Positions 26,282-35,144 of a DNA stretch of 64,000 bases are shown in pieces; position 1 is the first letter of the stretch; each line of letters opens with the position of its first letter. Below the pieces are notes generated by a model that saw only the letters and a list, made by a program, of their open reading frames with translations, did not search any database and was not told the DNA's origin. A program made the translations under genes and the position numbers. Source of the stretch: Seleniivibrio woodruffii (lineage in GTDB: Bacteria > Chrysiogenota > Deferribacteres > Deferribacterales > Geovibrionaceae); NCBI RefSeq assembly GCF_004339245.1, contig NZ_SMGG01000003.1, positions 275,106 through 339,105 on the forward strand, given 5' to 3'.

Positions 26282-27712
26282 ATGGCAAAAACTAAGCAGG
26301 AATTCCGATACAGACAGGTAATGGACGTCATTGTGACGATGATGGAAAACGAGATCCTACGCCCCGGCGACAAGGTTCCGTCTCTGCGGAAGATGAGCGA
26401 AGAGCAGAGCGTCAGCCTTTCCACGGTTATGCAGGCTTATATGGAGCTCGAAAGTGTCGGGATGCTTGAAGCCCGCCCCCAGTCGGGGTTCTATGTTTCA
26501 GGCGGAACAGTTGTTCCCCGTGAGGCAGTGCGTGTGACCAAGCCCAGCAGTCAGCCTATGCAGGTCAAAAACAGCAACCTGATACAGACCATACTCTATG
26601 CCATAACAGATCCGGAGATAATTCCTCTGGGCTGTGCCATGCCCTCAACCGATCTTCTGCCCCACAGAGACCTGAACAGTATAATGAAAAAACTGTTATC
26701 CACCGACAGCGAAAACAGGGTGGAATACGGCGATGTGCAGGGACATAAATTTTTCAGACAGCAGCTTGCCTACTACATGAACATGAACGGCAACTCCGTC
26801 AGCAGCGATAATATCATAATTTCCAACGGAGCCTCGGAGGGGATAACAATGGCAATGCGTGCCGTAACCCGCCCAGGAGATCTGGTTCTGATGGAATCTC
26901 CCAGCTATTTCGGTTTCATGCATCTTCTCGAAACAGCAAAGGTGTATGCTCTTGAACTTCCCACCAGCCCGCAGGAAGGTATTCTGATGAAAGACTTTGT
27001 CGAGGCAGTTGAGCGGTTCGACGTTAAGGCGGTTCTGCTTCAGCCTAACTACGGAAACCCCATGGGGCACACCTATCCGGAGGACGTCCGTAAGGAGATG
27101 GTGGAGCTTTGCAACAAAAAGGATATCCCCATCATTGAGGACGATATAAACGGCGATTTCAACTTCTCCGGCCGCCGGCTTGGCAATCTTAAAAAATATG
27201 ACAAGAACGGCAACGTGATACACGTTTCATCCTTTTCAAAAAGCCTTGCCCCCGGCTATCGGGTGGGCTGGATAGAGCCGGGCAAATATTTTGACGAGAT
27301 ACTCCGGCAGAAGATCGCCAGCAGCATGGCGAACAACTCTGTTCCCCAGCTCACACTGGCGCATTTTCTGGCCTCCGGCAAGATGCCCCGTCATCTGCGG
27401 AAGATGAACAACAGCTTCAAGGCGCAGGTGGAGACCTACACATATCAGGTCATGCGTCATTTCCCCGAAGGAACAAGGGTCACAAGACCTCAGGGCGGAT
27501 TTGTCATATGGGTGGAGATGCCTGAAAAGGTGGATACGCTGAATATGTATCCCAGAGCACTGCACGAGAAGATATCTTTCTCGCCGGGCGGAATTTTTTC
27601 GTCACAGCAGAAATACAACAACTGCATGCGGATAAACTGCGGATTTCCGTGGGATCACCGGATGGAGAGGTCGATAATCAGACTGGGCGAGCTGGCTAAA
27701 AGCTACCTTTAG
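26282..27712 (+). CDS. MocR-type regulator: GntR helix-turn-helix fused to an aminotransferase-like domain
   Basis: 476 aa. Winged helix (about 8-75: RPGDKVPSLRKMSEEQSVSLST, here split by the recognition helix) followed by a fold-type I PLP domain with the Schiff-base lysine at 320 (SSFSKSLAPG) and the PLP contacts NPMGHTYP and EDDING. MocR proteins use PLP and an amino compound as effector and are mostly non-catalytic. GAGG at 26273-26276 is 5 nt before the ATG. Divergent from the DUF2917 gene and preceded by three direct repeats, so autoregulation and control of that neighbour are likely. Confidence 0.9.
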   Translation: MAKTKQEFRYRQVMDVIVTMMENEILRPGDKVPSLRKMSEEQSVSLSTVMQAYMELESVGMLEARPQSGFYVSGGTVVPREAVRVTKPSSQPMQVKNSNLIQTILYAITDPEIIPLGCAMPSTDLLPHRDLNSIMKKLLSTDSENRVEYGDVQGHKFFRQQLAYYMNMNGNSVSSDNIIISNGASEGITMAMRAVTRPGDLVLMESPSYFGFMHLLETAKVYALELPTSPQEGILMKDFVEAVERFDVKAVLLQPNYGNPMGHTYPEDVRKEMVELCNKKDIPIIEDDINGDFNFSGRRLGNLKKYDKNGNVIHVSSFSKSLAPGYRVGWIEPGKYFDEILRQKIASSMANNSVPQLTLAHFLASGKMPRHLRKMNNSFKAQVETYTYQVMRHFPEGTRVTRPQGGFVIWVEMPEKVDTLNMYPRALHEKISFSPGGIFSSQQKYNNCMRINCGFPWDHRMERSIIRLGELAKSYL

Positions 27713-27719
27713 TGACTTT

Positions 27720-28484
27720 TTACAGAGCGACCTTTTTTGATATCGCTCCGCCTGCCAGAACGTTTTTCAGCGTTTCAAAGGCGGGGGATTCGTCCGTAAG
27801 ATATATCTGCCTGATGCCCGATTCCTCTGTGGGAATGTTCAGCTCTTTGATGCATTCAAGAACTGCATGGGAAGAATCTACTATATTGAAATGAGGGAAT
27901 TTTTCCAGAATCCTGTCTTTCAGAAGCGGGTAGTGCGTGCAGCCAAGAATAAGAGTATCGATTCCTGAACCTGCAAGCTCCGAGAGATACATCTGAACAA
28001 CCTGCTTGGCAACGTCGGTCTCAATCAGCATCTCTTCAACAATGGGAACAAACAGCGGACATGCCGTCTGGTAAACCTGAACATCCGGTTTAAGAGCCTT
28101 AAGGGCTTTAACGTAGGACTCGCTCCGTACGGTCGCACGGGTTCCTATCACCCCTATTCTGTCGTTCTGCGTAAGTGCCACGGCACTCTTTGCACCCGGT
28201 TCAACAACGCCGATAACGTTAACCCCGAACTGTTTTCTGATGGCATCGATAGCATAGGACGATGCAGTGTTGCATGCTACGACTATGGTGTCGATATTGA
28301 AGTTTTTGACCAGAAACCCAGCACATTCCAGACTGTATGCCGTAACCGTTTCCGGTGACTTGTTGCCGTAGGGCACACGGGCAGTATCGCCCAGATAGTA
28401 CATATCAAGTTTGGGAAAATATTCGCTGATGGTTTTGTAGACCGTGAGTCCCCCCACGCCTGAGTCAAAAATTCCGATGGACAC
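27720..28484 (-). CDS. murI: Glutamate racemase
   Basis: Makes D-glutamate for peptidoglycan. 254 aa. Substrate motifs IFDSGVGGLTV, YLGDTARVPYGNKS, the two catalytic cysteines in VACNTASS and LGCTHYPLL. The start codon is GTG (28482-28484), supported by AAGGAG 7 nt upstream. Last gene of a minus-strand group with a membrane protein and an SRPBCC-epimerase protein; its stop is 8 nt from the stop of the convergent MocR-type gene. Confidence 0.97.
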   Translation of the reverse strand: MSIGIFDSGVGGLTVYKTISEYFPKLDMYYLGDTARVPYGNKSPETVTAYSLECAGFLVKNFNIDTIVVACNTASSYAIDAIRKQFGVNVIGVVEPGAKSAVALTQNDRIGVIGTRATVRSESYVKALKALKPDVQVYQTACPLFVPIVEEMLIETDVAKQVVQMYLSELAGSGIDTLILGCTHYPLLKDRILEKFPHFNIVDSSHAVLECIKELNIPTEESGIRQIYLTDESPAFETLKNVLAGGAISKKVAL

Positions 28485-28508
28485 TTTTTCGCTCCTTAGA
28501 TTTCAAAG

Positions 28509-28526
28509 ACAGGATAATATTCCTGT
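28509..28526 (-). terminator. Short hairpin between the membrane-protein gene and murI
   Basis: ACAGGA-TAATAT-TCCTGT, 6-bp stem, followed on the minus strand by CTTTG. Weak; may only modulate read-through. Confidence 0.3.
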
Positions 28527-28551
28527 GGACTGCAAATATCAAGACCATAAT

Positions 28552-29637
28552 TTATGCCGCAGCGGGTTTTGAGAAGAACATTGCATAAAGGAACAGCGCA
28601 TAGGCCGCAACGGCAACTACGGCAACCCAGCCGATGTAGAAACCGACAGGTGCAAGGACTGCCACTATGAGCCAGTGGAGGGCTATCACCTTGCCAGAAT
28701 GGAGCATTATGGGAAAATCCCTGTGGCGGCATATCACAGCCAGACCGCTGATGTTCCATCCGTAGAGCGCAAGCGTGCGGTGATAAAGTATTGTAAGCTG
28801 GCGGACAGTTTCAGAAGGTTCGTTTGCGGCATATATGACAATGTAGAGAACGCCTGAAACGGCAGTTATCACCAGAAAAACTATTCCCGATGTCAGAAAG
28901 GATTTCTGCTGTTCTGTGTATCCGGTTTTAATGTAAACAAGCAGTACCATGGACACCGCAATAAAAAGTATCACTGAGATGGTAAGCTCAAGCCAGACAG
29001 CCTCGAACAGTATGAAGATGAAGAAAATTATAACGCCCACCGTTATGATCCAGAACAGAGCAGTTTTGAAATATATGACTCTGGTGGTGCCGAATTTTTT
29101 CATGGCGGCAAAAAGTACGCTTAAAGTAATAAGTGAACTGGGGAACGAAAAGCCCAGAAAGAAGGTGTTCAGGGAGAGCTTTTCGAAATCCAGCCAGTGA
29201 TAATATTCGTGGTTCAGTATGGCCAGCACTGAGATAAGCAGACCTATTGAAAGGCAGAGAAGGGATGCATGGTGAAACTTCACCGCCACCGGTTCTTTTG
29301 TTGTGAAGAACTGCTTAGGGAAAAAGCCGAACCGTTTTATCCGCACCGATTCGGTTATGCCGAACAGGGCGAGGGCTATGATTATACACGGGATATACAA
29401 TTTAAAAAAAGCTGAAAATGCGAAAGAGAACGCCAGAGCATAGAACAGCATAAGCCGTTTCGGCATTTCATCCCTCTGCATTGTGAAATAGAGGATGATG
29501 GTTCCGCCTGAGCAGAGATTAAAAAGGAAGATATGGAGCCTCTCAAAATCATATCCGGCCGCAACATGGTGCATAAATCCGAAACTCAGCGCCGCAGTCA
29601 TTGTCACCAGAAACAGCAGTTTGAGCGAAACACTCAT
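28552..29637 (-). CDS. Polytopic membrane protein of unknown function, His-containing helices
   Basis: 361 aa with roughly ten to twelve hydrophobic helices. Not recognised. Histidines placed in or beside helices (FMHHVAAG, LHIFLFNLCSGG, KFHHASLL, LYHRTLALYGWN, ALHWLIVA) suggest metal or heme coordination, similar in style to NnrS or cytochrome-type membrane proteins, but no family can be named. The ATG at 29635-29637 is fixed by GGAGG 5 nt upstream and comes 1 nt after the stop of the upstream epimerase gene, so the two are translationally coupled; murI follows after 67 nt. Confidence 0.75.
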   Translation of the reverse strand: MSVSLKLLFLVTMTAALSFGFMHHVAAGYDFERLHIFLFNLCSGGTIILYFTMQRDEMPKRLMLFYALAFSFAFSAFFKLYIPCIIIALALFGITESVRIKRFGFFPKQFFTTKEPVAVKFHHASLLCLSIGLLISVLAILNHEYYHWLDFEKLSLNTFFLGFSFPSSLITLSVLFAAMKKFGTTRVIYFKTALFWIITVGVIIFFIFILFEAVWLELTISVILFIAVSMVLLVYIKTGYTEQQKSFLTSGIVFLVITAVSGVLYIVIYAANEPSETVRQLTILYHRTLALYGWNISGLAVICRHRDFPIMLHSGKVIALHWLIVAVLAPVGFYIGWVAVVAVAAYALFLYAMFFSKPAAA

Positions 29638-29638
29638 C

Positions 29639-31024
29639 CTATCCTCCCAGCAGATGCTCCAGAGCACCTTTCAGCTCAGGATATCTGAACCGGAAGCCGC
29701 TTTTAATAAGTTTTTCGGGGTAAACGTTCGCCCCCGACAGAAGCACCTCTTTTCCCATCTGTCCGTAAACCTTTTCTATTATATACGGCGGGATATTAAT
29801 AAATCTCGGTTTTTTATAATATTGTGCAAGTGTATCCGAAAAAACTTTTGAAGTGACAGCGTTGGGTGCGGTCAGATTCACAGCTCCGGATATCTCATTG
29901 TGCTCTAGAAGATGCCCTATGGAGTAGAGAACGTCGTCCATTGCAACCCAGCTGAAATACTGGTCTCCGCTGCCGAAAACAGGCCCCAGACCCAGCGAAA
30001 AAGGGAGCTGCATCCTCTGCAGTGCCCCGCCTGCGGGGGTCAGCACAACGCCTATTCGCAGAAAGATTACCCTTATGCCTTTATCGACGGCGGGCTTTGC
30101 CGCCTCTTCCCATTTTTTGCATACTTTTGCTATGAAGTCGTGGCTTCCGCCTTTTTCAGCCTCGGTTATGACCTCGTCCCCCCTTCCGCCGTAATAGCCG
30201 ATGGCCGATGCGCAGATGAAGGTTTTGGGAGGATTTTTCATTTTAGACAATGTTTCAGCCAGCAGAGCTGTGCTCCGGACACGGCTGTCGATTATCTCCC
30301 GCTTCTTGTCGTCAGTCCATTTTCCCTCGCCGATGGGTTCTCCGGTGAGATGGATAACTGCGTCGGCATTCTCGAATCTGTCCTCGATTATGCCTGCGTT
30401 AGGGTTCCAGCACACATCGCCGATGCAGAGTTTTGCTCTGTCCCTCAGAAGGCGGATAACCTTGTGCCCCTGAGTCTGCAGGAACGGGATAAGAGATGAA
30501 CCCACCACGCCGGACGAGCCTGACACTACTATGGTTTTCGGGGCGGGTCTGTATTCGCTGTAAAATTCTATATCGTTGCGGCAAAGATTCTCTCTGTAGC
30601 GGAACATTTTCTCGAGCTTATTCCGTACAAATTTCCCGGCCGCCTTTGATGTTATGAAATCCATGGGTAGCTTGTATTCCACATGGTCTTTGATAGTTGT
30701 TATTCCGTCTTTTTCCGAAAAAAAGTGGGAGTGCTCCCATTTTGAAAAAGGGCCGCTGTTCTGTCTGTCTTTAAAAAATGCGTCTTTTTCGTATTCGATG
30801 TGTTCGGCCTTCCATGTCAGCGAGACCGGACCTGTTTTCAGCTTTATGTCGCACTTTGCGCCCGTCTGAATGCCGTCGTCGCGCCTTATGAGTGAAATAT
30901 TCTCCCATGGCGGACTGAGCCTGAAAAGCGCCCCCTCCCTCTCGTGCCAGCTGAAAACAGTTGAGATGTCAGCTTTAATTTCGGTTTCATGTTCAAATAA
31001 ATTTGGTGCGTAATTTTTAATCAT
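29639..31024 (-). CDS. SRPBCC domain fused to TIGR01777-type NAD(P)-dependent epimerase
   Basis: 461 aa. Residues 1-155 form an SRPBCC (START-like ligand-binding) domain (HETEIKADISTVFSWHERE, SLTWKAEHIEYE). Residues 162-460 are an extended SDR of the YfcH/TIGR01777 kind: nucleotide motif VVSGSSGVVGSSL, VIHLTGEPIGEGKW, SAIGYYGGRGDE and the C-terminal block LLSGANVYPEKL. Substrate unknown. The same fusion is common in anaerobic and photosynthetic lineages. First of a minus-strand group. Confidence 0.88.
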   Translation of the reverse strand: MIKNYAPNLFEHETEIKADISTVFSWHEREGALFRLSPPWENISLIRRDDGIQTGAKCDIKLKTGPVSLTWKAEHIEYEKDAFFKDRQNSGPFSKWEHSHFFSEKDGITTIKDHVEYKLPMDFITSKAAGKFVRNKLEKMFRYRENLCRNDIEFYSEYRPAPKTIVVSGSSGVVGSSLIPFLQTQGHKVIRLLRDRAKLCIGDVCWNPNAGIIEDRFENADAVIHLTGEPIGEGKWTDDKKREIIDSRVRSTALLAETLSKMKNPPKTFICASAIGYYGGRGDEVITEAEKGGSHDFIAKVCKKWEEAAKPAVDKGIRVIFLRIGVVLTPAGGALQRMQLPFSLGLGPVFGSGDQYFSWVAMDDVLYSIGHLLEHNEISGAVNLTAPNAVTSKVFSDTLAQYYKKPRFINIPPYIIEKVYGQMGKEVLLSGANVYPEKLIKSGFRFRYPELKGALEHLLGG

Positions 31025-31211
31025 TTTTCAGTGTAAAACTAAAATTACAGATATGCAATGGCAGTATTCCTATTTTCTTAAAAATAAAAACAATATTGAG
31101 AATGTGTTCCGAACGATGTGCGAAAAGACAAACGTGATTTGCATTTTAGCATTTCAGACAGCTATTATGTTTTTCCATACAAATGTGCATTTGTAACCTG
31201 TTAAAGGGAAT
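31025..31211. other. AT-rich intergenic region upstream of the small ORF and pta
   Basis: The 360-bp divergent gap between the epimerase gene and pta is strongly AT-rich. Apart from the small ORF at 31212-31316 and the pta ribosome-binding site at 31375-31379, no confident promoter, dyad or RNA was found; several near-consensus -10 hexamers exist but none with a convincing -35. Confidence 0.5.
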
Positions 31212-31316
31212 ATGAATTTCAGTAACTATTTCCAAAATTTAACTATTAATTCCGATGGTGAAGCTGCGAAAATCTATGACAGAACGGGATATTATGTGAG
31301 GTATTATAACTATTAA
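31212..31316 (+). CDS. Possible 34-aa small protein upstream of pta
   Basis: ATG at 31212, TAA at 31314-31316, 34 codons. AAAGGGA precedes the ATG by 3 nt, a short but usable spacing. The peptide begins MNFSNYFQNLTINSDG and ends GYYVRYYNY; it is Tyr/Asn-rich, with no membrane helix. It is in the same orientation as pta, 68 nt before it. It could be a true small protein, a leader peptide, or chance in AT-rich DNA; no homologue is known to me. Confidence 0.3.
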   Translation: MNFSNYFQNLTINSDGEAAKIYDRTGYYVRYYNY

Positions 31317-31384
31317 ATTTTGCATTGAAGTTTTTTATAAGGTAATGTAAAACATAGTATCATTTTAGGCTATCGGAGGTCTTT

Positions 31385-32374
31385 ATGTCACTTATGCAGA
31401 AGTTCTGGGATATTGCGAAGCAGAGAAACAAAACAATAGTCCTTCCTGAAGGCTGGGACGAACGCACGATTGATGCGGCAAACGCAATAGCCGAGAACGG
31501 ACTGGCGAATGTTATTGTACTGGGCAAAGAGGATGAGGTCAAAGCTCTTTTTGCATCCAAAGGCTATGAGATCCGCTGTAAGATTATCACCCCTGAAACC
31601 AGCGAATATTACGAAGATTTTGTAAATACATATTATGAAAGCAGAAAAGCCAAGGGAATGACCCTTGAAGAGGCTCAGGCCAGCATGAAGGACGTTAATT
31701 ACTTCGGCTCTATGCTTGTTCAGAAAGGCATTGCCCACGGAGCTGTTACCGGTGCATGCCACACCACAGGGGACGTTCTGCGTGCGGCTATCCGTGTCAT
31801 CGGAACCAAAAAAGGGATGAAAACCGTTTCAAGCTGTTTCATAATGGTCACACCCAAGCCTGAGTTCGGCTCGGACGGTGCGGTGCTTTTTGCGGACTGC
31901 GCAGTTATTCCCAATCCCGATGCGCAGACTCTGGCTGAAATAGCCGTTGCAACAGCAGACAGCTGTAGATCCTTCCTTGAGGTTGAACCGAAGGTGGCTA
32001 TGCTCTCTTTTTCGACAAAAGGAAGTGCGCAAAGCCCAGAAACCGAGAAGGTTGTCGAAGCCACAAAGATAGCGAAATCCATCGCTCCCGATCTTAAGAT
32101 AGACGGAGAACTTCAGGCCGATGCCGCTCTTCTGGCGGCGGTGGGTGCGAAAAAGGCTCCCGGAAGCGAAGTTGCAGGTTCTGCGAATGTTCTTGTGTTC
32201 CCGACACTTGACGCAGGAAATATTGGGTATAAACTTGTAGAGAGGATCGCTGGCGCAGAGGCCATAGGCCCCGTTATTCAGGGTCTGGCGAAGCCTGTTA
32301 ACGACCTCTCCAGAGGATGCAAATACATGGACATTGTCAACGTGGCGGCGATCACCGCTGTTCAGGCTGACTAG
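31385..32374 (+). CDS. pta: Phosphate acetyltransferase
   Basis: Converts acetyl-CoA and phosphate to acetyl phosphate. 329 aa, the short Pta/EutD form without the DRTGG regulatory domain. The N-terminus ([15 protein letters not shown]) and the blocks [27 protein letters not shown] and [17 protein letters not shown] are typical. GGAGG at 31375-31379. Followed after 13 nt by ackA, completing the acetyl-CoA to acetate route that yields ATP by substrate-level phosphorylation. Confidence 0.97.
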   Translation: MSLMQKFWDIAKQRNKTIVLPEGWDERTIDAANAIAENGLANVIVLGKEDEVKALFASKGYEIRCKIITPETSEYYEDFVNTYYESRKAKGMTLEEAQASMKDVNYFGSMLVQKGIAHGAVTGACHTTGDVLRAAIRVIGTKKGMKTVSSCFIMVTPKPEFGSDGAVLFADCAVIPNPDAQTLAEIAVATADSCRSFLEVEPKVAMLSFSTKGSAQSPETEKVVEATKIAKSIAPDLKIDGELQADAALLAAVGAKKAPGSEVAGSANVLVFPTLDAGNIGYKLVERIAGAEAIGPVIQGLAKPVNDLSRGCKYMDIVNVAAITAVQAD

Positions 32375-32387
32375 GGGGATTTTTTAG

Positions 32388-33638
32388 ATGATTATTCTCG
32401 CTCTTAACTGCGGCAGCTCATCGGTCAAATACCAGCTCTATGACTGGGCAAACAAACTGGTCATAGCGAAAGGTCTGGTGGAAAGAATCGGTATCGGCGA
32501 CTCGTTCATCGTTCATGAAGTTCCCGGCAAAGATACCGTCAGGGAGGAATATGAGTGCCACGACCACTCCGCAGCAATCGGTCTGGTTATAAAAACACTC
32601 TCCAGAGGGCACACAGCCGTTATCGACAGCATGGAGCAGATATCCGCTGTCGGCCACAGAGTGGTTCACGGCGGCGAGGTATTCGCCAGAAGCGTGCTTA
32701 TTGATGAAGAGGTTATAAAGACCATAGAGGATGTTGCGCACCTTGCGCCGCTCCACAACCCGCCCAACCTCGCAGGCATCAAGGCCGCTCAGAAGGTCAT
32801 GCCCAACGTTCCCCACGTCGCTATTTTCGACACAGCATTCCACCAGACAATGCCTGATTACGCATACACATATCCCGTTCCCTACGAATGGTATGAGCAG
32901 TACAGCGTAAGAAGATACGGTTTCCACGGCACAAGCCACCTCTATGTATCAAAACGTGCGGCAGCCCTCCTCGGCAAGCCCGCAAAAGAATGCAACATAA
33001 TTACAATGCACATAGGCAACGGTGTTTCCCACACAGCCATCAAAAACGGAGTGAGCGTTGATACCTCAATGGGTATGACCCCTCTGGAAGGCGCAGTTAT
33101 GGGAACAAGGTGCGGCGACGTTGACCCCGCAGTTCCGCTGTTTATGATGCAGAAGCTGAATATAGACGCAAAGGCCATGGACAACCTGCTGAACAAAAAG
33201 TCAGGTGTTCTGGGCATTACAGGCAGATTTACCGACAGACGTGACGTTATCAGCTGTGAAGACAGCGACTACAAGAACAGATGCAGACTCTCTCTGGAGG
33301 TCGAGGCCTACAGACTGCGTAAATACATCGGCTCATACTATGCCGTCCTCGGCAGAGTGGATGCGATAGTGTTCACCGCAGGTGTCGGCGAGAATGCCGG
33401 TGTCATCCGTCAGATGGCAATCGAAAACCTTGAACCCATGGGTATCATAGTAGACAAAGAGAAGAACCTTAAAACCTTCTCCAAACACGGCGAAACTGAG
33501 ATATCCACTCCCGAATCAAGGGTTAAGGTATACGTCATCCCCACAAACGAAGAACTCGTTTTTGTTGAGGATGTGGTGGCGATACTGACAAATACCTATA
33601 AAGATCACACCGAATATCCCTATTCATTTCTTAAGTAA
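32388..33638 (+). CDS. ackA: Acetate kinase
   Basis: Interconverts acetyl phosphate + ADP and acetate + ATP. 416 aa. ASKHA-fold motifs: LALNCGSSSVKYQLYD at the start, RRYGFHGTSHLYVS, MHIGNGVSH and FTAGVGENAGVIR. In operon with pta; a hairpin follows the stop. Confidence 0.98.
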   Translation: MIILALNCGSSSVKYQLYDWANKLVIAKGLVERIGIGDSFIVHEVPGKDTVREEYECHDHSAAIGLVIKTLSRGHTAVIDSMEQISAVGHRVVHGGEVFARSVLIDEEVIKTIEDVAHLAPLHNPPNLAGIKAAQKVMPNVPHVAIFDTAFHQTMPDYAYTYPVPYEWYEQYSVRRYGFHGTSHLYVSKRAAALLGKPAKECNIITMHIGNGVSHTAIKNGVSVDTSMGMTPLEGAVMGTRCGDVDPAVPLFMMQKLNIDAKAMDNLLNKKSGVLGITGRFTDRRDVISCEDSDYKNRCRLSLEVEAYRLRKYIGSYYAVLGRVDAIVFTAGVGENAGVIRQMAIENLEPMGIIVDKEKNLKTFSKHGETEISTPESRVKVYVIPTNEELVFVEDVVAILTNTYKDHTEYPYSFLK

Positions 33639-33642
33639 TTAT

Positions 33643-33665
33643 GAGCCTGCTTAATCGGCAGGCTC
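33643..33665 (+). terminator. Hairpin after ackA
   Basis: GAGCCTGC-TTAATCG-GCAGGCTC, perfect 8-bp stem beginning 5 nt after the ackA stop, followed by CCTATTTCAGTTT. Probable intrinsic terminator with an interrupted T-tract. Confidence 0.7.
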
Positions 33666-33803
33666 CCTATTTCAGTTTATAACACGTCGCATTTCTTCGT
33701 TGGATTTCAAAAAATATTGCTCATGTACCACATATGTACACTGCGCATATTTTTTGCCCTCCGCCTTGAACTGCTCGGTTCTAAACAGAAATTTTAAATA
33801 TTG

Positions 33804-33839
33804 CCCCTCCCTTTTACAAAGGGAGGCTGGGAGGGATTT
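33804..33839. repeat. Palindromic intergenic repeat-like element
   Basis: CCTCCCTTT-TAC-AAAGGGAGG is a perfect 9-bp dyad followed by CTGGGAGGGATTT. I recall this CCCTCCC...GGGAGG...GGGAGGGATT form as a recurrent intergenic element in various bacterial genomes; only one copy is in the window, so the repeat status is recall, not observation. Confidence 0.4.
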
Positions 33840-34008
33840 ACATTCTGTTTTTTTAACCGCTAAAAAAATCTATGATCATGCAAATTTTCCCTTTAAAAAT
33901 ACAAAATCAGTCCTATTATAAACTCAAGAGCTGCTAAAAAGGTGCAATAACCTTTTAAGATCCTCAAACCACCCGTTAAAAAGGCATAACAATGAATGCC
34001 ACCTCTTG

Positions 34009-34044
34009 GACGGTGCGGGCAGCCCCCCGCACCGTCATTTTCTT
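34009..34044 (+). terminator. Strong intrinsic terminator in a gene-free region
   Basis: GACGGTGCGGG (34009-34019) pairs with CCCGCACCGTC (34026-34036), 11 bp, then ATTTTCTT. It has no obvious upstream gene closer than ackA (370 bp away), so it may end an unannotated RNA, or protect ruvB from read-through. Confidence 0.75.
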
Positions 34045-34115
34045 CCAAACCTTGCAATTATCTGTAAAACTGCTATTGTAGTACATCTATTAAAGTAATT
34101 TCAGACGGACGTGCA

Positions 34116-35144
34116 ATGGACGATATCTTTTCCAAAGACAAACAGCCGGAGGATTTTCAGACACAGAACATCAGACCCAGCGGGTTTGACGACTATGTAG
34201 GTCAGTCCAAGGTAAAGGAAAATCTCAAGGTGTTTGTTCAGGCGGCGAAGAAGCGAGGCCAGAGTCTCGACCACTGCCTTTTCCATGGTCCTCCCGGACT
34301 GGGAAAAACCACCCTTGCAAACATCATTGCCCACGAAATGGGCGTAAACATAAACTCCACCAGCGGCCCTGTGATAGAGCGTGCGGGCGACCTTGCCGCT
34401 CTGCTTACAAACCTTCAGGAAGGGGACGTTCTGTTCATTGATGAGATTCACAGACTCCATTCCAACGTTGAAGAGATTTTGTATCCGGCTATGGAGGATT
34501 ATAAGCTGGACATCCTGATAGGTCAGGGTCCTGCGGCCAGAACCGTTAAGATAGACCTGCCGCCTTTCACCCTTGTGGGAGCCACGACCCGTGCCGGACT
34601 TCTCACCTCCCCCCTGCGTGACAGGTTCGGGATGATCCTGAAACTTGAATTTTACGGAATAGAAGAGCTTACAAGTATTATCCTGCGTGGTGCGGGCATT
34701 CTGGAAACAGAAATAGAGGACGCCGCAGCCCGTGAGATAGCCTCCAGAAGCAGAGGAACCCCCCGTATAGCTCATAGAATATTAAGACGAATCAGAGACT
34801 TTGCGGATGTGCTGAACAACGGCTTTGTTTCAAAGGACATCGCCTGTGAAGGTCTTTCGAGGCTTGAGATAGATCGTGAAGGTCTGGACAACTCCGACCG
34901 TGCCCTCCTGCTCTCCATAATAGAGAAGTACGACGGCGGGCCTGTGGGTGTGGACACCCTTGCGGCGACACTGAGCGAAGAGCGGGACACCATTGAGGAT
35001 GTTATCGAACCCTACCTTATATACAGAGGTTTCATCAAAAAGACCCCCAGAGGGCGTATGGCGACCGGAATGGCTTACGAGCACCTGCGCCTGAACGCAC
35101 CGAACCGCATATCCGTTGCGGATTTTCTGGAAGAGAACGAATAG
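34116..35144 (+). CDS. ruvB: Holliday junction branch migration helicase RuvB
   Basis: AAA+ motor that drives branch migration with RuvA. 342 aa. N-terminal block [11 protein letters not shown], Walker [10 protein letters not shown] at 58-66, Walker B FIDEIHRL, sensor GATTRAG and the winged-helix C-terminus (RTPRGRMAT-like [15 protein letters not shown]). Its stop codon TAG is directly followed by the radA ATG. ruvA and ruvC are not in the window. Confidence 0.97.
   Translation: MDDIFSKDKQPEDFQTQNIRPSGFDDYVGQSKVKENLKVFVQAAKKRGQSLDHCLFHGPPGLGKTTLANIIAHEMGVNINSTSGPVIERAGDLAALLTNLQEGDVLFIDEIHRLHSNVEEILYPAMEDYKLDILIGQGPAARTVKIDLPPFTLVGATTRAGLLTSPLRDRFGMILKLEFYGIEELTSIILRGAGILETEIEDAAAREIASRSRGTPRIAHRILRRIRDFADVLNNGFVSKDIACEGLSRLEIDREGLDNSDRALLLSIIEKYDGGPVGVDTLAATLSEERDTIEDVIEPYLIYRGFIKKTPRGRMATGMAYEHLRLNAPNRISVADFLEENE

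Larger units (their letters stand above)
33666..34115. other. Gene-free 450-bp region with repeat-like segments
   Basis: No convincing gene. A 73-codon frame with a TTG start at 33700 has no ribosome-binding site and an odd Cys/Tyr-rich product. The stretch holds TGTAC-N5-TGTACA at about 33724, the hairpin repeat at 33804-33839, an AT-rich middle, and a strong terminator at 34009-34040. It may contain an untranslated RNA ending at that terminator, or a remnant of dispersed repeats. Confidence 0.5.

Noticed and set aside
33700-33921. 73-codon frame with TTG start after ackA
   Set aside because: No ribosome-binding site, spans the hairpin repeat, unnatural composition.
33992-34081. Short frame starting ATGAATGCC across the terminator
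   Set aside because: It runs through the 11-bp stem of the terminator and has no recognisable product.
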